Notes: generated from the sequence alone by a model not told the origin. A stretch of 64,000 bases of DNA from Allobaculum sp. Allo2 (GCF_022701175.1 NZ_CP078088.1:1054001-1118000), one strand, 5' to 3'. Positions 20,887-33,886 are shown, counted from the stretch's first letter. A program made the numbers and translations.

Positions 20887-23800
20887 ATGGAATCCGCACT
20901 GTCCGAAAAGGCCAGACCCAGATCGCACAGGCCAGGCTGGCTGAAAAACTGGAGGCGCCTTTTCTGAATATAAAAACGTCTCCGCAAGAGCGGCGGTGAT
21001 CACGCTGCTGGTCGCCTCGCTGGCGTGGCTCGTTACCTGGATCGTGATCGGGCTTTTCCCTCTTGGGGAGGCGAGCCTGTGTACGAACGACGGGTACGCG
21101 CAGTACATGCCGTTTCTGTCCGAATTCTGGAGCATATTTCGAGAAGGCGGCTCAGTCTTCTATTCGTGGAACGGAGGTCTTGGCGGAAACTTCTTTCTGA
21201 CCATAGCCTATTACCTGATGAGCCCTTTACCTTCGTGGCGCTTCTGTTCGACCGTACGCAGATTCCGTTCGCAGCCAATCTGATTATCGTTTTGAAAAAC
21301 ATTCTGGTCTGCACGCTGATGGCCTGGTACTTGCCGACACGAAAAGGCGCTTCGAAAAAGCAATGCCCGCAGCTGCCTGCGCGATCACGTACGGATTTGG
21401 CTTTTATTTCATGGGCTATGCGGTCAACTTCATGTGGATGGATTCGAGCGCACTGCTTCCGTTAATGCTTTATGGCATGGAACGGCTCGATACCAGAAAA
21501 GGCCGTGCAGCGTATCTGTTCTCGCTGGCGGCGGCTATTTTCATGAACTTTTACATGGGCGCCATTCTCTGCATCTTTCTGGCGCTGTATGAAGTCGTGC
21601 TCGTCATGCGCTTTAAAAACCGGCGCTGGGTGCTGATTATCTGGTTCGCGCTCTGTTCGCTCTGCGCCGCGCTGCTGGCTTCACTCGTTTTGCTTCCGGT
21701 CATCGAGGGCATGCTTATGGACAACGTTTCACGCATGTCACCGCCGGATTTTGAATTTTTCAATGACTGGGCGTATTTCTTTTCCCGGCTTCTGCCGGAT
21801 GCGAATATTGTCCGCATTACCCACAATCGCGGGGCGATCAACTTGTACATGGGTTCGGCCTGCCTGATGTTCTGCCTCGTTTTCCTCTTTCAGAAATCGA
21901 TTTCCTGGCGGACGCGTCTCGGCCTTTCGGGCCTTTGCCTGCTTTACGTGGCCGCAACACAGTGCAGCTGGCTGAACTACGCCTTTCATGGCTTTTACAT
22001 GCAGAGGCAGGTGCCAAACCGCTTCGGCTTTCTTGTCGGCTTTCTGTCCTGCCTGATGATGTATGACGGACTGGTTCGAATACGCAAAACGAAGCTTTCG
22101 GTTCTGATCGGCTGCGGCGTAACGGCCGCCATCGCCTTTTCGGGTGTCGTCTGGCTTTCCCAGACTTCGAATACCTGGATTGCGCCGGCACTTGTCGGCT
22201 GCCTGCTCTGCTTTACACTGGCGGCCGGCTTTCATCGCCAGGTGCTGCTTTCGTGGCTCATTCTGGCCGAAAGCTTTGGCTGTCTGGCCCAGTGCGCGCC
22301 GGGCGATCTGTCCAGCTCGTTTACGAATATGAAGCCGGATCTGGAAGCGGCGCAGTTTACGGGAACCGGCCGTTCGGACATTCTTTGCAGCGACATCGTA
22401 AACGCGCCCGCCCTGTACGGCTTTCGCGGCGTATCTTCCTTTAACTCCGTCATCAATCCGGATACCGCGTCGATTTTAGGCAAGCTCGGCTATGCAAGCG
22501 GCGAAAACTACTACCGCGTCTATGGTCATACGTCCATCAGCGATCTCATTCTTGGCGTCGATCTGTATGCGACCGACGAGCACGAACAGCTGCCCGAACC
22601 GTTTGTTGAAGTGGCAAGGGTGGATGATCTCGTCCTCTGGAAGTCGCCGTATGCCACGCCGATTGGCAGTACGATTTTTGACGGCATCGACGCGCTCGAT
22701 GCATCCAATAAATTTACCAATCTCAATACCCTGATGCCCGACAGCTTCACGCCGCTCGATGTAAAGGCGTCGATTGAAACCGACGCGAAGACGGATGGAG
22801 AATTCACCGAGTCTGGCACCTGCATGATTGAAGATATCGAAGACGGGGATGTGACGACCGTCAAGCTGGCGCCGTTTCGCGGCACTCAGGTGTACGTGTA
22901 TGGAACGCTTGGCGGTTCTGGCAAGTTCAAGGTGTTCAAAACGATCAGCTCGTTCACGAAGATAAATACGACGGCGAAGTCGTTTACGTCGGCGATGTGG
23001 CCGAAAACGATTTTGTCGAACTGCAGTTTACAGCGGATTCGGATCGTGACTCGCAGACGCTGACGCTGTATGCGGCGTCGATGAACGAGGATGCGGTCGA
23101 ACGGGCGGTGGAACGTCTGAATACGAACGGACTCAAGGATCAGTCCGTGGAAGCGACCCGCGTGACGGGAAATTACGAGGCCCAGAAGGAATGCGATATG
23201 GTGTTTACCATTCCGTACGATCCAGGCTGGAAGGCGACCGTCAACGGACAGAGCGTACCTTGTGACAGCTTCATGAACGGCTTTCTGAAAATTCATCTGC
23301 CCGCGGGTCTGAATCAGATTGAACTGACGTATCAGCCGCAGGGACTCAAATCCGGTCTGCTTGGTACGGCTGGCGGCATTATCTATGCGGTCCTGATCTT
23401 AAAAATGAAAGACGACAAGCCGTACCCGGAGGATGAAGACGACCCCCATAAGAAGAAAAAGCGCCGCCGGCCGCTGCGCAAAAGAAAGTCTCCAGGGAAG
23501 AGGAACTCGAAACCGAAGGTTCAGCGGCGGACGACAGCGACGAAGTGGGAAATCAGACGGTTTCGAAAGTCGTAGAAGAAGATTTCGAACGCCTGCCGCA
23601 GACCGAATGTGCCGGACAGGATCCGATCCCGTCCGCGTTTGAAGAACCAAAACCAGAGACGAAACCCAAGACTGCCGAAGCACCGGTGGAAAAATCGAAA
23701 GCTGCCCCAGACCGGGAAAAGGCGGCTTCGAATAATTCGAATAAAGAGAAAGAAAAACAAAAGACAAAGCGGCCAAATCCGATCTCGAGTCTTCGGATTC

Positions 23801-24079
23801 GATCCAGACCCCAGCAGCCTCTGAAGCTGCCGGACCGTCTGAATCCGACGGTACCCCGGCTTCCATGACGCGTGTTCGACTCAGAACGGTTGACCTCAAG
23901 GCTCTGGAATCGCAGCTTCCCGAAGATCTGAAAAAGGCCAGCAGCTGGCCAGCACGGTTCTCTATCAGCCCAAATCCAAACGGGTTCGCTATGAGCAGCG
24001 CGCTAATCGGCGAAGCGGGTCGCCGGTCGCAGATTCGAAAGCATCTTCGAAAACGGCAGAGCCGTTCAAAGACGCTTAA
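20887..24079 (+). CDS. YfhO family large membrane protein
   Basis: About 1066 residues after correction. Roughly a dozen membrane helices, beginning ITLLVASLAWLVTWIVIG and with the family stretch LCTNDGYAQYMPFLSEFW and NGGLGGNF, are followed by an extracytoplasmic C-terminal domain (about 470-830) and a long charged, low-complexity tail (from DDKPYPEDEDD). YfhO proteins resemble GT-C glycosyltransferases and in Bacillus are linked to lipoteichoic acid modification; the exact role here is inference. Seven sites need a base: T4 at 20960 (two bases), 21226, 21333, 22938, 23456, 23759 and 23938. The density of sites is the highest of any gene here. Confidence 0.8.
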
Positions 24080-24156
24080 GGTCCGCCAACGCAAAAAAGC
24101 CAGGTTTCGAAATTACGCCAGAGATGGTCTGAATTGCTTCGTTCGAGATCGAATTG

Positions 24157-24189
24157 AAAGAAGCATGCGCTCAGGCGCGTTTCTTTCTG
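24157..24189 (+). terminator. Probable terminator of the YfhO gene
   Basis: GAAAGAA-GCATGCGC with GGCGCG-TTTCTTTC forms an imperfect stem; T-rich strand follows. Confidence 0.4.
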
Positions 24190-24222
24190 GCTTTACACAA
24201 ATCCAAAATCGAATTCCTTCAC

Positions 24223-24281
24223 GCAAAAATGCTGCAGTCCGCGTGATCCACTTAAGGGATCCGCAGGGACTGCAGCATTTC
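24223..24281 (-). terminator. Terminator of the aldo/keto reductase gene
   Basis: Long stem AAATGCTGCAGTCC / GGGACTGCAGCATTT with an inner GGATCC-type hairpin; on the minus strand TTTTTGCG follows. Confidence 0.75.
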
Positions 24282-24387
24282 TCTGGAAAGCAAAAGGGAA
24301 ACAGTGCAGATCAGGCCGGTTTGCGCTGGGACTTTCGTTCGGTTTTACCGGAAAACTCCGTCATTCCTATCCAGTGTCCGCCTCGCT

Positions 24388-25271
24388 TTATGGAGCGGGA
24401 TGGTACTGGTTGGTATCGGGATCGTGACCGGAAAAGCCGGTTTCAGGCAGACTGTCGATCGCCTGTATCGTCTGCTCGTCGAGTTCGAAATCAAAGACGT
24501 CGAGATTGGCTTTCATCCGTTCAAAATGGGCCGATTTGGGCAGCGGGAGAATGCCGTTCTGCAGTTCAAAACGCAGGCAGATCTGGGCGGTGGACTTGCC
24601 GGTTTTCTTGGCGATTTCTTCGAGTTCTTCCAGCTTTAAAACGCGCTGGCGGCCAAGGGGCGACCATGCCTGGACGACGATGTTATGTGCCTGGCAGTAT
24701 TTCGTCACTTCGGGCTGGAGATAGCCAGGATGGTATTCGATCTGGTTGACCATGGGGGTCACTTCCATATCCATGAGCGGTTCGAGATGGTGAACGAGGA
24801 AATTGGATACGCCGATGGCACGGACTTTGCCCGCTTTGTACAGATCGATCATGGCCGACCAGGTTTCCCGGTTAAGGGCGATCCAGTCTTTGCCGAATTC
24901 GTGTTCGCACGCCGGCCAGTGGACGAGATACAGATCGAGATAGTCCAGACCGAGATCGTGCAGACTCTGGTTGCAGGCGGCGATGACATCGTCGTAGTGT
25001 CTGGCTTCGGGCGGGCATTTGGAGGTAATGCGAAGATCTTCGCGCGCAATGGATGTCTGGGCGAGGGCCTCTCCGATTTCCGCTTCGTTTTTGTACATCG
25101 CGGCAGTGTCGATCAGGCGATAGCCCGCATTCAGGGCTTCGAGCACGATATCCGCTGTGGAGACGCCGGCCACTTTCCAGGTGCCAAAGCCAGTGGAAGG
25201 AAGCACGACGCCGTTGGAGAGCGTAAAGGTTCTGAGATTGGAGGCTTCGTTTTACAGTCGTTTGGATACAT
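24388..25271 (-). CDS. Aldo/keto reductase
   Basis: About 294 residues after one base is restored near 25245. NADPH-dependent (beta/alpha)8 barrel oxidoreductase. Catalytic tetrad visible: Asp and Tyr in IDTAAMYKNE, Lys in ITSKCPPEA, His in YLVHWP; cofactor residues in GVSNF and LPKSAHFERMKAN. The start is placed at the ATG at 25271 (MYPNDCKTK), because GGAG lies eight bases upstream and one added A brings it in frame with ASNLRTFTLSNGVVLP, the normal family start. The long spacer before the second MATE gene argues for separate transcription. Substrate not predictable. Confidence 0.88.
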
Positions 25272-25478
25272 AGTCTTTTCTCCATATTCTGCCGCCGCAT
25301 CCGGTTTCCGTTCGGTTTACTGTCCTTTGAACGCACGATGCCGAAGGGCATCTTGGGCTCCTGCCCTGCGCATAAGACGAAAGGTCAGAGAGTGCGGCCT
25401 GTTTTTCTTCAGTATACCAATCGGCTTCCGTATTGTTTTTTGAAGCGAATTTGAAAACGAAAACCGCTTTCTCCGACG

Positions 25479-25523
25479 AAAAAACCGACCCGCTCGTTTT
25501 GGAATATCGAGCGGGCCGGTTTT
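25479..25523 (-). terminator. Terminator of the second MATE gene
   Basis: Minus strand stem AAAACCGGCCCGCTCG / CGAGCGGGTCGGTTTT followed by TT and CG. Confidence 0.8.
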
Positions 25524-25628
25524 CGGCTGCCGTGTTTAGAGCAGGTCGGTGTTTATCGCAAGACTGTGTTTCGGTCGCTGCTCGCAAAACCGTGATTGAA
25601 GCGTGCAGGCAGAATGCGAAATGTAGGG

Positions 25629-27027
25629 TTAAGCCGCCGCGGTCTGTGCCTTCTGTGCGGCGAGAAGCCGGCGGGCGGGCCGTTTGATCAGCAGAGCGCC
25701 GATCAGAAGGACTGCGGCGGAGCCTAAAGAAATCGGGAAGATGGCCAGAATGGTCATGAACGTATGCGAGCGGGAAGACAAACAGAATCCAGAGAATGCG
25801 AACGACACATACGCCCAGCGTCGTCAGTACGGCAGGAAGAACCGAAATGCCAAAGCCGCGCAAATAGCCGGAAATGACTTCGTACTGAATGGAGAAAAAG
25901 TAGCTGCACATCAGAGTGACCAGACGCAGGTAGCCGTTTTCGATGACTTCCGGATTCGAGTTGAACAGGGAAAGCAGCGGCTTGCCAAAGGCGATGACGC
26001 AAAACGAACAGCACATGGTCACGATCAGCCCTTCGATCAGACACGTCTTCAGCACCTTTTCGCAGCGATGAATTTTGCCGGCGCCGTAGTTCTGACCGGT
26101 AAAGGTCGTGCACGCCTGACCGAACGAGTTGATGACGTTGTAGACGACCATTTCGATATTGAGCGCGGCGCTGCTCGACGCCATGACGATCGTGCCCAGC
26201 GAGTTGAAGCCGGACTGAATGACGACGTTGGCAATGGAGAAGACGGAAGACTGAATGCCCGAAGGAATGCCGATCTGCAAAATCCAGGTGACCGTTTCGC
26301 GATCAAACGGCTTGTGAAACAGCTCTTTCCACGTGATGAGATGCTGCTTCATCAGAATACCGAACAAAATGAAGGAGCTGATCAGGTTGGAAGCCACGGT
26401 GGCGATCGCTACGCCATCGACGTTCATGCCAAAGACGATGACGAAGAGCAGGTTGAGCAGAACATTGATCACGCCTGAAGCGGCCAGCGCGATCAGCGGA
26501 ATCTGCGGCTGACCGATACCGCGGAAAATGGCGGCTTCAAAGTTGTAGAGCAGAATGACCGGCAGACCGCCCAGATAAATTTTCAGATACAGTTCAGCCA
26601 GCGGGAAAACTTCCGCCGGAACGCCCATGAGCGAGAGCGCCCAGGAGGCGATCAGCTCGCCGATCAGGCAGAGAAAGAGACCGCCGCCAATGGCGAGCCA
26701 TAAGGAAGAACGGGCCGCCGTGCGCACCTGTTCGAATTTCCGGGATCCGACGCAGTTGGCAATGACGACATTGCTTCCCAGCGAAATGCCGATAAACAGA
26801 TTGACGATCAGAGAAATGAGGGACGCGCAGGCGCCGACGGCGGCCATGCAGTGGGCACCCATTTCTCCAGTAAACTGACCGACGACCGCGACATCGGCCG
26901 CGTTGAACAGCTGCTGCAGTATGCCGGTAAAGGCCAGCGGCATCGCAAAAAGCAGAATCTTATCCCACAGTGAGCCGGACGTCAGATCCATGGCTGTTCT
27001 GTCTTTCTTTCGGTGTAAAAATCGCAT
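25629..27027 (-). CDS. MATE family efflux transporter (second)
   Basis: About 466 residues. Start ATG at 27027 (MRFLHRKKDRTAMDLTSG) follows GGAGAAAACCG on the minus strand. Family features: LLFAMPLAFTGILQQLFNAADVAVVGQFTG in helix 1-2, GSRKFEQVRTAARSS, and AACTTFTGQNYGAGK-like loop in the second half (FGQACTTFTGQNYGAGK). The frame changes near 25755-25765; restoring two bases leads into TFMTILAIFPISLGSAA and a clean end LLAAQKAQTAAA. It belongs to the DinF/NorM-like group with the DLTSGSLWDKILLFA start common in Bacillota gut species. Substrate unknown. Confidence 0.88.
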
Positions 27028-27235
27028 CGGTTTTCTCCTCTCTTTACTTTTTCTTCTTATGTCCTGCCTTATGCAGAGATTTGGCGAACGATCCCGTTTT
27101 GACGCTTTCGGCCCGGCTGTCCGGTCCATAGAACGGCCGCAGGGGAATGTTCGATACGATGGGAATGGTATTCCTCGAAAAGCGAGTTGGGAAAAGATTT
27201 CCCGTGAAAAACAGGGAAGAAAGGTGTAAACGCTT

Positions 27236-27264
27236 ACGGTATAACATTCAAAAACTTATACCGT
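27236..27264. promoter_or_regulatory. Inverted repeat upstream of purA
   Basis: ACGGTATA (27236-27243) and TATACCGT (27257-27264), perfect 8-bp arms 13 bases apart, in the gap between the divergent MATE and purA genes. It could be an operator or an RNA hairpin in the purA leader. No PurR box spacing could be confirmed. Confidence 0.4.
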
Positions 27265-27464
27265 ATATGAATAGGAATAGTTCTCTCTTTTCCAGACGAT
27301 TTGTCTGGAGCGTTCGAATGGGTATGGAGCGTCAAAAATCGAATCGTTTCCGGCTTTTCACCTTTCGCTGCCATGGGATCGGGGAATTGCCCTGCAACCG
27401 CCTGCGGGCAGTAAAAAACTTTAAGAAAAAAGAAAGCCTTTATACTGTTAATGGTCTGCACTGA

Positions 27465-28772
<1,308 letters not shown>

Positions 28773-28852
28773 CGATCGTCCTGTCCGGTTTTACAGGAAA
28801 ATTGCCGCATCGCGCATATTTTCCCAAACCAGAAGAAATTTAAGAAATACAG

Positions 28853-28912
28853 AGAGCGATCGAACGCTCTGCCCAGACACGTATGGCGCAGACGGTTTTG
28901 ATCGCTCTTTTG
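28853..28912 (+). terminator. Terminator of purA
   Basis: AGAGCGATCGAA pairs with TTTTGATCGCTCT, with a second small stem in between; TTTTG follows. Confidence 0.7.
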
Positions 28913-29045
28913 TTTCTGGCCCGCTTCCATTCTGGATTGGACACAATTGCCGGCGATTTGCAGAAAGCGGTTTCGGGATCGTCCCTTTTGCTTACAATGG
29001 AGATAACAGCTTTACCGTTTAATCCAAAGAAAAGAGAAAAAGACG

Positions 29046-32000
29046 ATGAGAAAAACAAGATGGAAAAACACCATGGCTCTGCTGGTATCTGCCTCCATGG
29101 CCATGACGCCGGTCCTTTCGACCGCTTCGCCGATTCTGGCCAATACGCCAGAGAGTACGCAGGAAACGACGAGTCCTGCCGAAGTCAGCGATCTGCGCAA
29201 ACTGGTCAATCCGGTTTTGCAGGAATATACGCCGGCCGCGCAAAGCGGAACGTGGAAACTGAGCAGTGACACCATGCTGGCGATCAGCGCCAGACAGGAT
29301 CTGATTGATAACACCCAGCTTTCTGATATGGTGCGGCTGATCAGTTCGGAAATGAAAGACAAGGGATTAAGCAGCGATTTCGTACCGGTTCGCTATTTGC
29401 CGGCCGATGCCGCCGATCCAAACGGAATTCTGATCGATCTGGCTGATTCGGTGACTGAAGACTCAAGCAGTCCGGAAGCGTACCGCATCGAAATCAGCGC
29501 AGCCGGCATTCATCTCACCGGGGCAAGTGAGAAAGCCGTACTGCATGGCCTGCACACGATTGAAGCGCTTTTGCTGCAGGGGGCGTTCCGTATGGAACGA
29601 TCGTGGACTATCCGACGATGAACGAACGGCGCATTCATGTCGACTGCGCCCGCAAATACATTTCCAAGGACTGGTTCATTCGACTGATCCACGAAATGTC
29701 CTGGAACAAAATGAACGCGCTCCAGATGCATTTCTCCGAAAACCTCGGATTCCGCATCGAGTGCGAAACCGATCCGTCGATCGTGTCGGATCAGTATCTG
29801 ACCAAAGCCGAAGTCCGTGAAATTCTTGCGGAAGCGAAAAAGTACGGCATTAATGTCATTCCGTCCTTCGACTCCCCGGGTCACGTGGACCAGATTCTGA
29901 AATCCCATCCGGAATATGGTCAGGTTTCCAGCAGCGGTTCGCATTACGCCTCCGGTCTGGACATCACCAACCCGGAAGCCATCGCCTACATCCGCTCGCT
30001 GTATGCCGAATACTGCGAACTGTTTGAAGGCTGCACCGATTTCCACATCGGCGGCGACGAATACATGGAATTTGACCGCGCGCCGTTTACGACGCAGTAC
30101 CAGTCGGTACTCAACGCCTACGCCGTGGAAAAATACGGGGCAGGCTACACATGGAAAGACACGGTTTCCGGCTACATTAACGAGCTGGCGGAATTCGTTC
30201 ATGAAAAAGGCTTTACGCCGCGCATCTGGAACGACGGCATTTACTATGGTCATTCCAGCGTATCCGGCCGTCAGAAAATCGAAATGCACGACTACATCGG
30301 CATCGACTTCTGGTCGCAGATGGGCTGGAACCCGTCGATCGCCAAACTGTCGGCCTTCATCGAAATGGGTCACAAGAAAATTTACAACATCAACTCCAGC
30401 TACTTTTATTACGTACTGCGCGGTTCCAAACCGACAGATGGACGTGAGCAGCATTCCTTTGACAACCTCAACCCGGATCAGCTGATTTACAACGAATGGA
30501 CGCCGGGCAAATTCTCCGCCAATACGATCGCAGACGATTCCGAAGTGATTGCCGGTGCCGCCATCGGCATCTGGTGCGACGTGCCGGATCTGGTCGACGA
30601 AGACGTCATTATGGACGATATCCTCTCGCCAATGCGCGCCCTGGCTTCCAAGTCGTGGAATACGCAGTCCAATACGATTTTGCCGTTTGCCGAACACCAG
30701 ACGCTTGAAGAAACGCTCGGTCACGGCGGCGCCTGGACGAAAGGCACCAAGCTGCCCGAAGCCCCAGCCGTTCTGCCGGCGGAAAATCTGGGCTCCGTAC
30801 TGATTCACTATCAGGATGAAAACGGACAGAAAATCGCCGAAGACCGTACGCTTTACGATACGATCGGCACTTCGTATTCGATTGAACCGGCGGATGTGTA
30901 CGGCTATCGCTGCACGCAGGAAGCCGTAACGGGAGCGTATGCCGAAGACCGCAAAGAAATTACCTTTGTTTACAGTCTGTACACCGACTGGTCCGAACTG
31001 GATGCACTGCTGGCTCATCCCTATACACAGAGTGACGTTCTGCCCGACGGATGGAGCGCCTATAAAGACGCGCTCGATGCAGCCAGTGCGCTTAAAGCCG
31101 CCGGTCCGGCGCACCAGAGTGAAGTCGATGCGGCCTATACAGCTTTGAAGACCGCCCAGGACGAACTCGTTTCGATGAACCGCTACGTTCTCTGGATCGA
31201 AGATCAGCATCCCGTCGAGGAAAGCAGCGTTACCCAGGGCTGGTCTGCCTACAGTGCGGCCCTCGAACAGGCCCGTACGATTCTGAACAAAGCGGACGCA
31301 ACGACCAAGGAAATCGAAGACGCAGCCGCCAGTCTGCAGGAGGCCAAAAAGGGTCTGCTTTTTGCCCAGGATCCGACCATCACGACCACCGCGACGAAAC
31401 CGCCTTATCAGACGTACGCGTATTCGCGCATGTTCGATAACAACCTCTCGACCTACGCCTGGTTTGACGGCGAACAGGTTGCGGGAGATGACATCACCTT
31501 TACTTTTGAATACCCGGTAGAACTTTCCGGAATCCGCGTCCAGTTCCCGACGGGCGACACGGAACTCGACTACATCCGCAGCGCGGACGTCGAAGTGTCC
31601 GCCGACGGCACCACCTGGACGAAAGTGGGCGAACTCGACGGCACCGCCCGTGACGTGACGGTATCCTTTGCGGCGCAGTCCGCCAAAGCCATTCGTCTGA
31701 AAATGACGCAGTCTGTGAAGTACTGGACGAAAATCTGCGAAGTCGACTTCACCATCGCGGCACCCGAATCCGGTACCGCGCTGATCGAAAAACTTGCCGA
31801 AGGCAGCGTGTTTGATCCTTCGCTTTATACGTACGAATCGTTCTGTCCGTTAATCGAAGCCCTGAATGCCGGTCAGCAGGCGCTGACGTCCCGTCAGTCT
31901 TCCGTGCAGGAGGAAATCGACGCCATTCAGGACGCGATTGACAATCTCGTCCCCAAAGGCAGCGTAGTGCTGAATCGCACGCTGCTCAAAACCGCACTCG

Positions 32001-32212
32001 ATAAAGCCGAACGTCTTCAGAGCGACGCCAGCTTCCCGACCGCACAGACCAATGAACTGAAAACACGTGTTCTCGCGGCTAGAGGCGTCTATGAAAGTGC
32101 CGAGACGCAAGATGCAGTCGATGATGCGGCCAAAGCGCTCAATGCGTACATTCTGACGCTGCGCAAAACACCCGATGCGAACGGGCTCGAAGGGCTGAAA
32201 CCCGCCAGGTAA
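29046..32212 (+). CDS. Secreted GH20 beta-hexosaminidase/lacto-N-biosidase-like protein
   Basis: About 1055 residues after one G is restored in the G5 run at 29579-29583. Order: signal peptide (1-33, ALLVSASMAMTPVLSTAS), GH20b-type N domain (about 40-175), GH20 catalytic barrel (about 190-530) with the catalytic Asp-Glu pair in HIGGDEYM at about 333-340, a MucBP-like segment (LIHYQDENGQKIAED, about 581-640), two FIVAR-like helical modules (about 646-775), an F5/8 type C (CBM32-like) domain (about 780-908) and two more FIVAR-like modules. It should release GlcNAc, GalNAc or lacto-N-biose from mucin or milk glycans outside the cell. No LPxTG anchor is present at the end KPAR, so retention may depend on the binding modules. 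Confidence 0.85.
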
Positions 32213-32278
32213 GCATTCGGTCGTTCAGATACAAAGTCTGAAACGAAAGCGCAAACCAGAACAATATCCAGCAGCAGA

Positions 32279-32335
32279 AAAAGGACTGTCCGATCCAAAT
32301 CTCAGTAAGGAGATCTGGAAGGGGCAGTCCTTTCT
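32279..32335. terminator. Bidirectional terminator between GH20 and TrmH-like genes
   Basis: AAGGACTGTCC pairs with GGGCAGTCCTT, with an inner GATC...GATC stem; T tracts flank it on both strands, so it can serve the convergent genes on both sides. Confidence 0.75.
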
Positions 32336-32389
32336 TCGTCTGTATGTTTGTCCAGAAATATCGTTTGTCTATCAATATTCGATATGCGG

Positions 32390-33135
32390 TTACTTGTTCG
32401 AGCCGCCAAACTGGAAGACGTACATGAGAATGCTTCCCGCAATCGCCGCGTTGAGCGATTCAAAGGTTTTCATCTCGATGTGTACGCATTTCGTGCAGGC
32501 GTGTAAAATGTCCGGACGAATGCCCTGGCCTTCGTTGCCGATAATCAGCGCGTACTGGTCAGGAATGGCGAGTTCATGCAGTTCGACGGAATCCTGATGC
32601 AGAGCGGCGCCAAATACAGAAATATGCCGGCTTTTCAGATCTTCAATCGCTTCGGCCAGATTGCAGGTTACGACGGGCAGATGGAAAATCGCGCCCTGAC
32701 TGGACTGGAGCGTTTTTGGACCGAACGGATCTGTGCAGTCGGTCGAGCAGAGAATTTCTTCGATGCCAAAGGAAAGGGCGGAGCGAATGAGCGTGCCCAT
32801 GTTGCCCGGATCCTGAATCTGATCGAGAAGAAGTACTTTTGTCGCGTGGCTGAACGTCGCATACGCCGGCTTCTTGCATAAGCCGATGTAGCGCGCATCG
32901 CTTTTCTGCGCGGACATTTTGTTTAAAACCGGCTGACTGCAGAAAATGGTTTCGATGCCGGGCAGCGTTTCGAGATTTTCGAGCTGATAGACTTTCAAAA
33001 GCAGGCCGGCCTGCGCCGCTTCCTGGATCATATGAAAGCCTTCGACTAAAAACTGGCCGCTCGCGTCGCGATCCTTTTATTTTTGAGACGGACCATCGCC
33101 TTGACGGATGCATTTTGTAACGATTCAATTTTCAT
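32390..33135 (-). CDS. TrmH/SpoU family RNA 2'-O-methyltransferase
   Basis: About 248 residues after one base is restored in the T4 run at 33075-33078 (coding AAAAAGG). An N-terminal SpoU substrate-binding domain (SLQNASVKAMVRLKNKKDR ... LVEGFHMIQEA) is followed by the SPOUT knot with motif 1 LLLDQIQDPGNMGTLIRSA, motif 2 LIIGNEGQGI and motif 3 SLNAAIAGSILMYVF. Likely an rRNA or tRNA ribose methylase of the RlmB/TsnR group. Start ATG at 33135 fits the GAGGAA site better than the ATG two codons upstream. A member of this family often precedes pheST in Bacillota (ysgA-pheST); here it is divergent from them. Confidence 0.85.
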
Positions 33136-33174
33136 GTTCATTTCCTCAGAAGGACCGGCGGCTTCTGTCGAAGA

Positions 33175-33208
33175 TTTCGAGAATTCCGAGAATAAGGAAT
33201 TCTCGAAA
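33175..33208. promoter_or_regulatory. Perfect 13-bp inverted repeat in the TrmH/pheS divergent gap
   Basis: TTTCGAGAATTCC (33175-33187) and GGAATTCTCGAAA (33196-33208) separated by eight bases. Neither side has a proper terminator T tract and it lies just upstream of the TrmH-like gene start, so an operator or leader hairpin is more likely than a terminator. Confidence 0.5.
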
Positions 33209-33525
33209 AAGTACCACCCGGATCCAGATCGATTTCCCAGAAAGGGAGCGTTCAGATTCAGCCTATCAGAAACCGGCGATCAAGCAAAAAGAGGGCCTTG
33301 AAAACTGATATGGACTGAGCGATCGCTGCGAAATTTGCGGATCGAAAACCGTCCGCACGCCTGCCGGGATGAAAAGACAGAATGGCCGAAAAGAAAGCGG
33401 AAAAAGAACGTTCCCGTCTCTTTTGTCTTTCCCGCCTGTACCTTTCCCGTTTTGTCCGCGCTTTGAAAAATACGAAGATTTACGGAAAATGCTTCAAAAG
33501 ACAGAGACCGTTTTTCAACGCAAAG

Positions 33526-33553
33526 TTGCACGCGTTGACATCTCTGCTACAAT
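33526..33553 (+). promoter_or_regulatory. Promoter of the pheST T-box transcript
   Basis: -35 TTGCAC (33526-33531), 16-base spacer, -10 TACAAT (33548-33553). Confidence 0.65.
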
Positions 33554-33559
33554 TGTGTT

Positions 33560-33776
33560 CAGGCAAAGAGGGAAACGTGGCAGATCCGGCACGGCATGCA
33601 GAGAGCTTCTCACTCCGGTGAAAGAGAAGCAGTCCGAGCCCCTGTGAATTCATTCCTGAGCTGGAGCGTAATGTCTCCCCGTTTCATACGGATATCATGA
33701 TTTGAGTGTGTCTGTATACGGACGAAGCGAAATGGTACCGCGGCGAAAGCCGTTTTCGCGTTCGTCCGTTTTTTAT
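33560..33776 (+). promoter_or_regulatory. T-box riboswitch (tRNA-Phe sensing) before pheS
   Basis: The conserved T-box sequence TGGTACCGCG is at 33733-33742 in a leader of about 330 bases. A terminator forms from ACGGACGAAGCGAAA (about 33719-33732) and TTTTCGCGTTCGTCCG (33753-33768) followed by TTTTTT; pairing of the T-box with the 5' strand gives the competing antiterminator. Upstream, AGAGAGC and a GAATTCATT stretch (about 33652) could supply the Stem I GA motif and a UUC phenylalanine specifier, though the specifier loop was not folded. Uncharged tRNA-Phe would turn on pheST. Confidence 0.9.
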
Positions 33777-33886
33777 TTTCTGGAAACGGACGGATCCTTT
33801 CCGGGTTTCCGTTCCATCTTTGCGAACATACATTTCGCTGCAAGCTATCCTGCCGGTTTTCGCGCCGGCTTGAGAAAGGAGAAATC

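Noticed and set aside
29510-31210. 566-codon minus-strand open frame opposite the GH20 gene
   Set aside because: It lies wholly within a gene with clear catalytic motifs and has no family features of its own.
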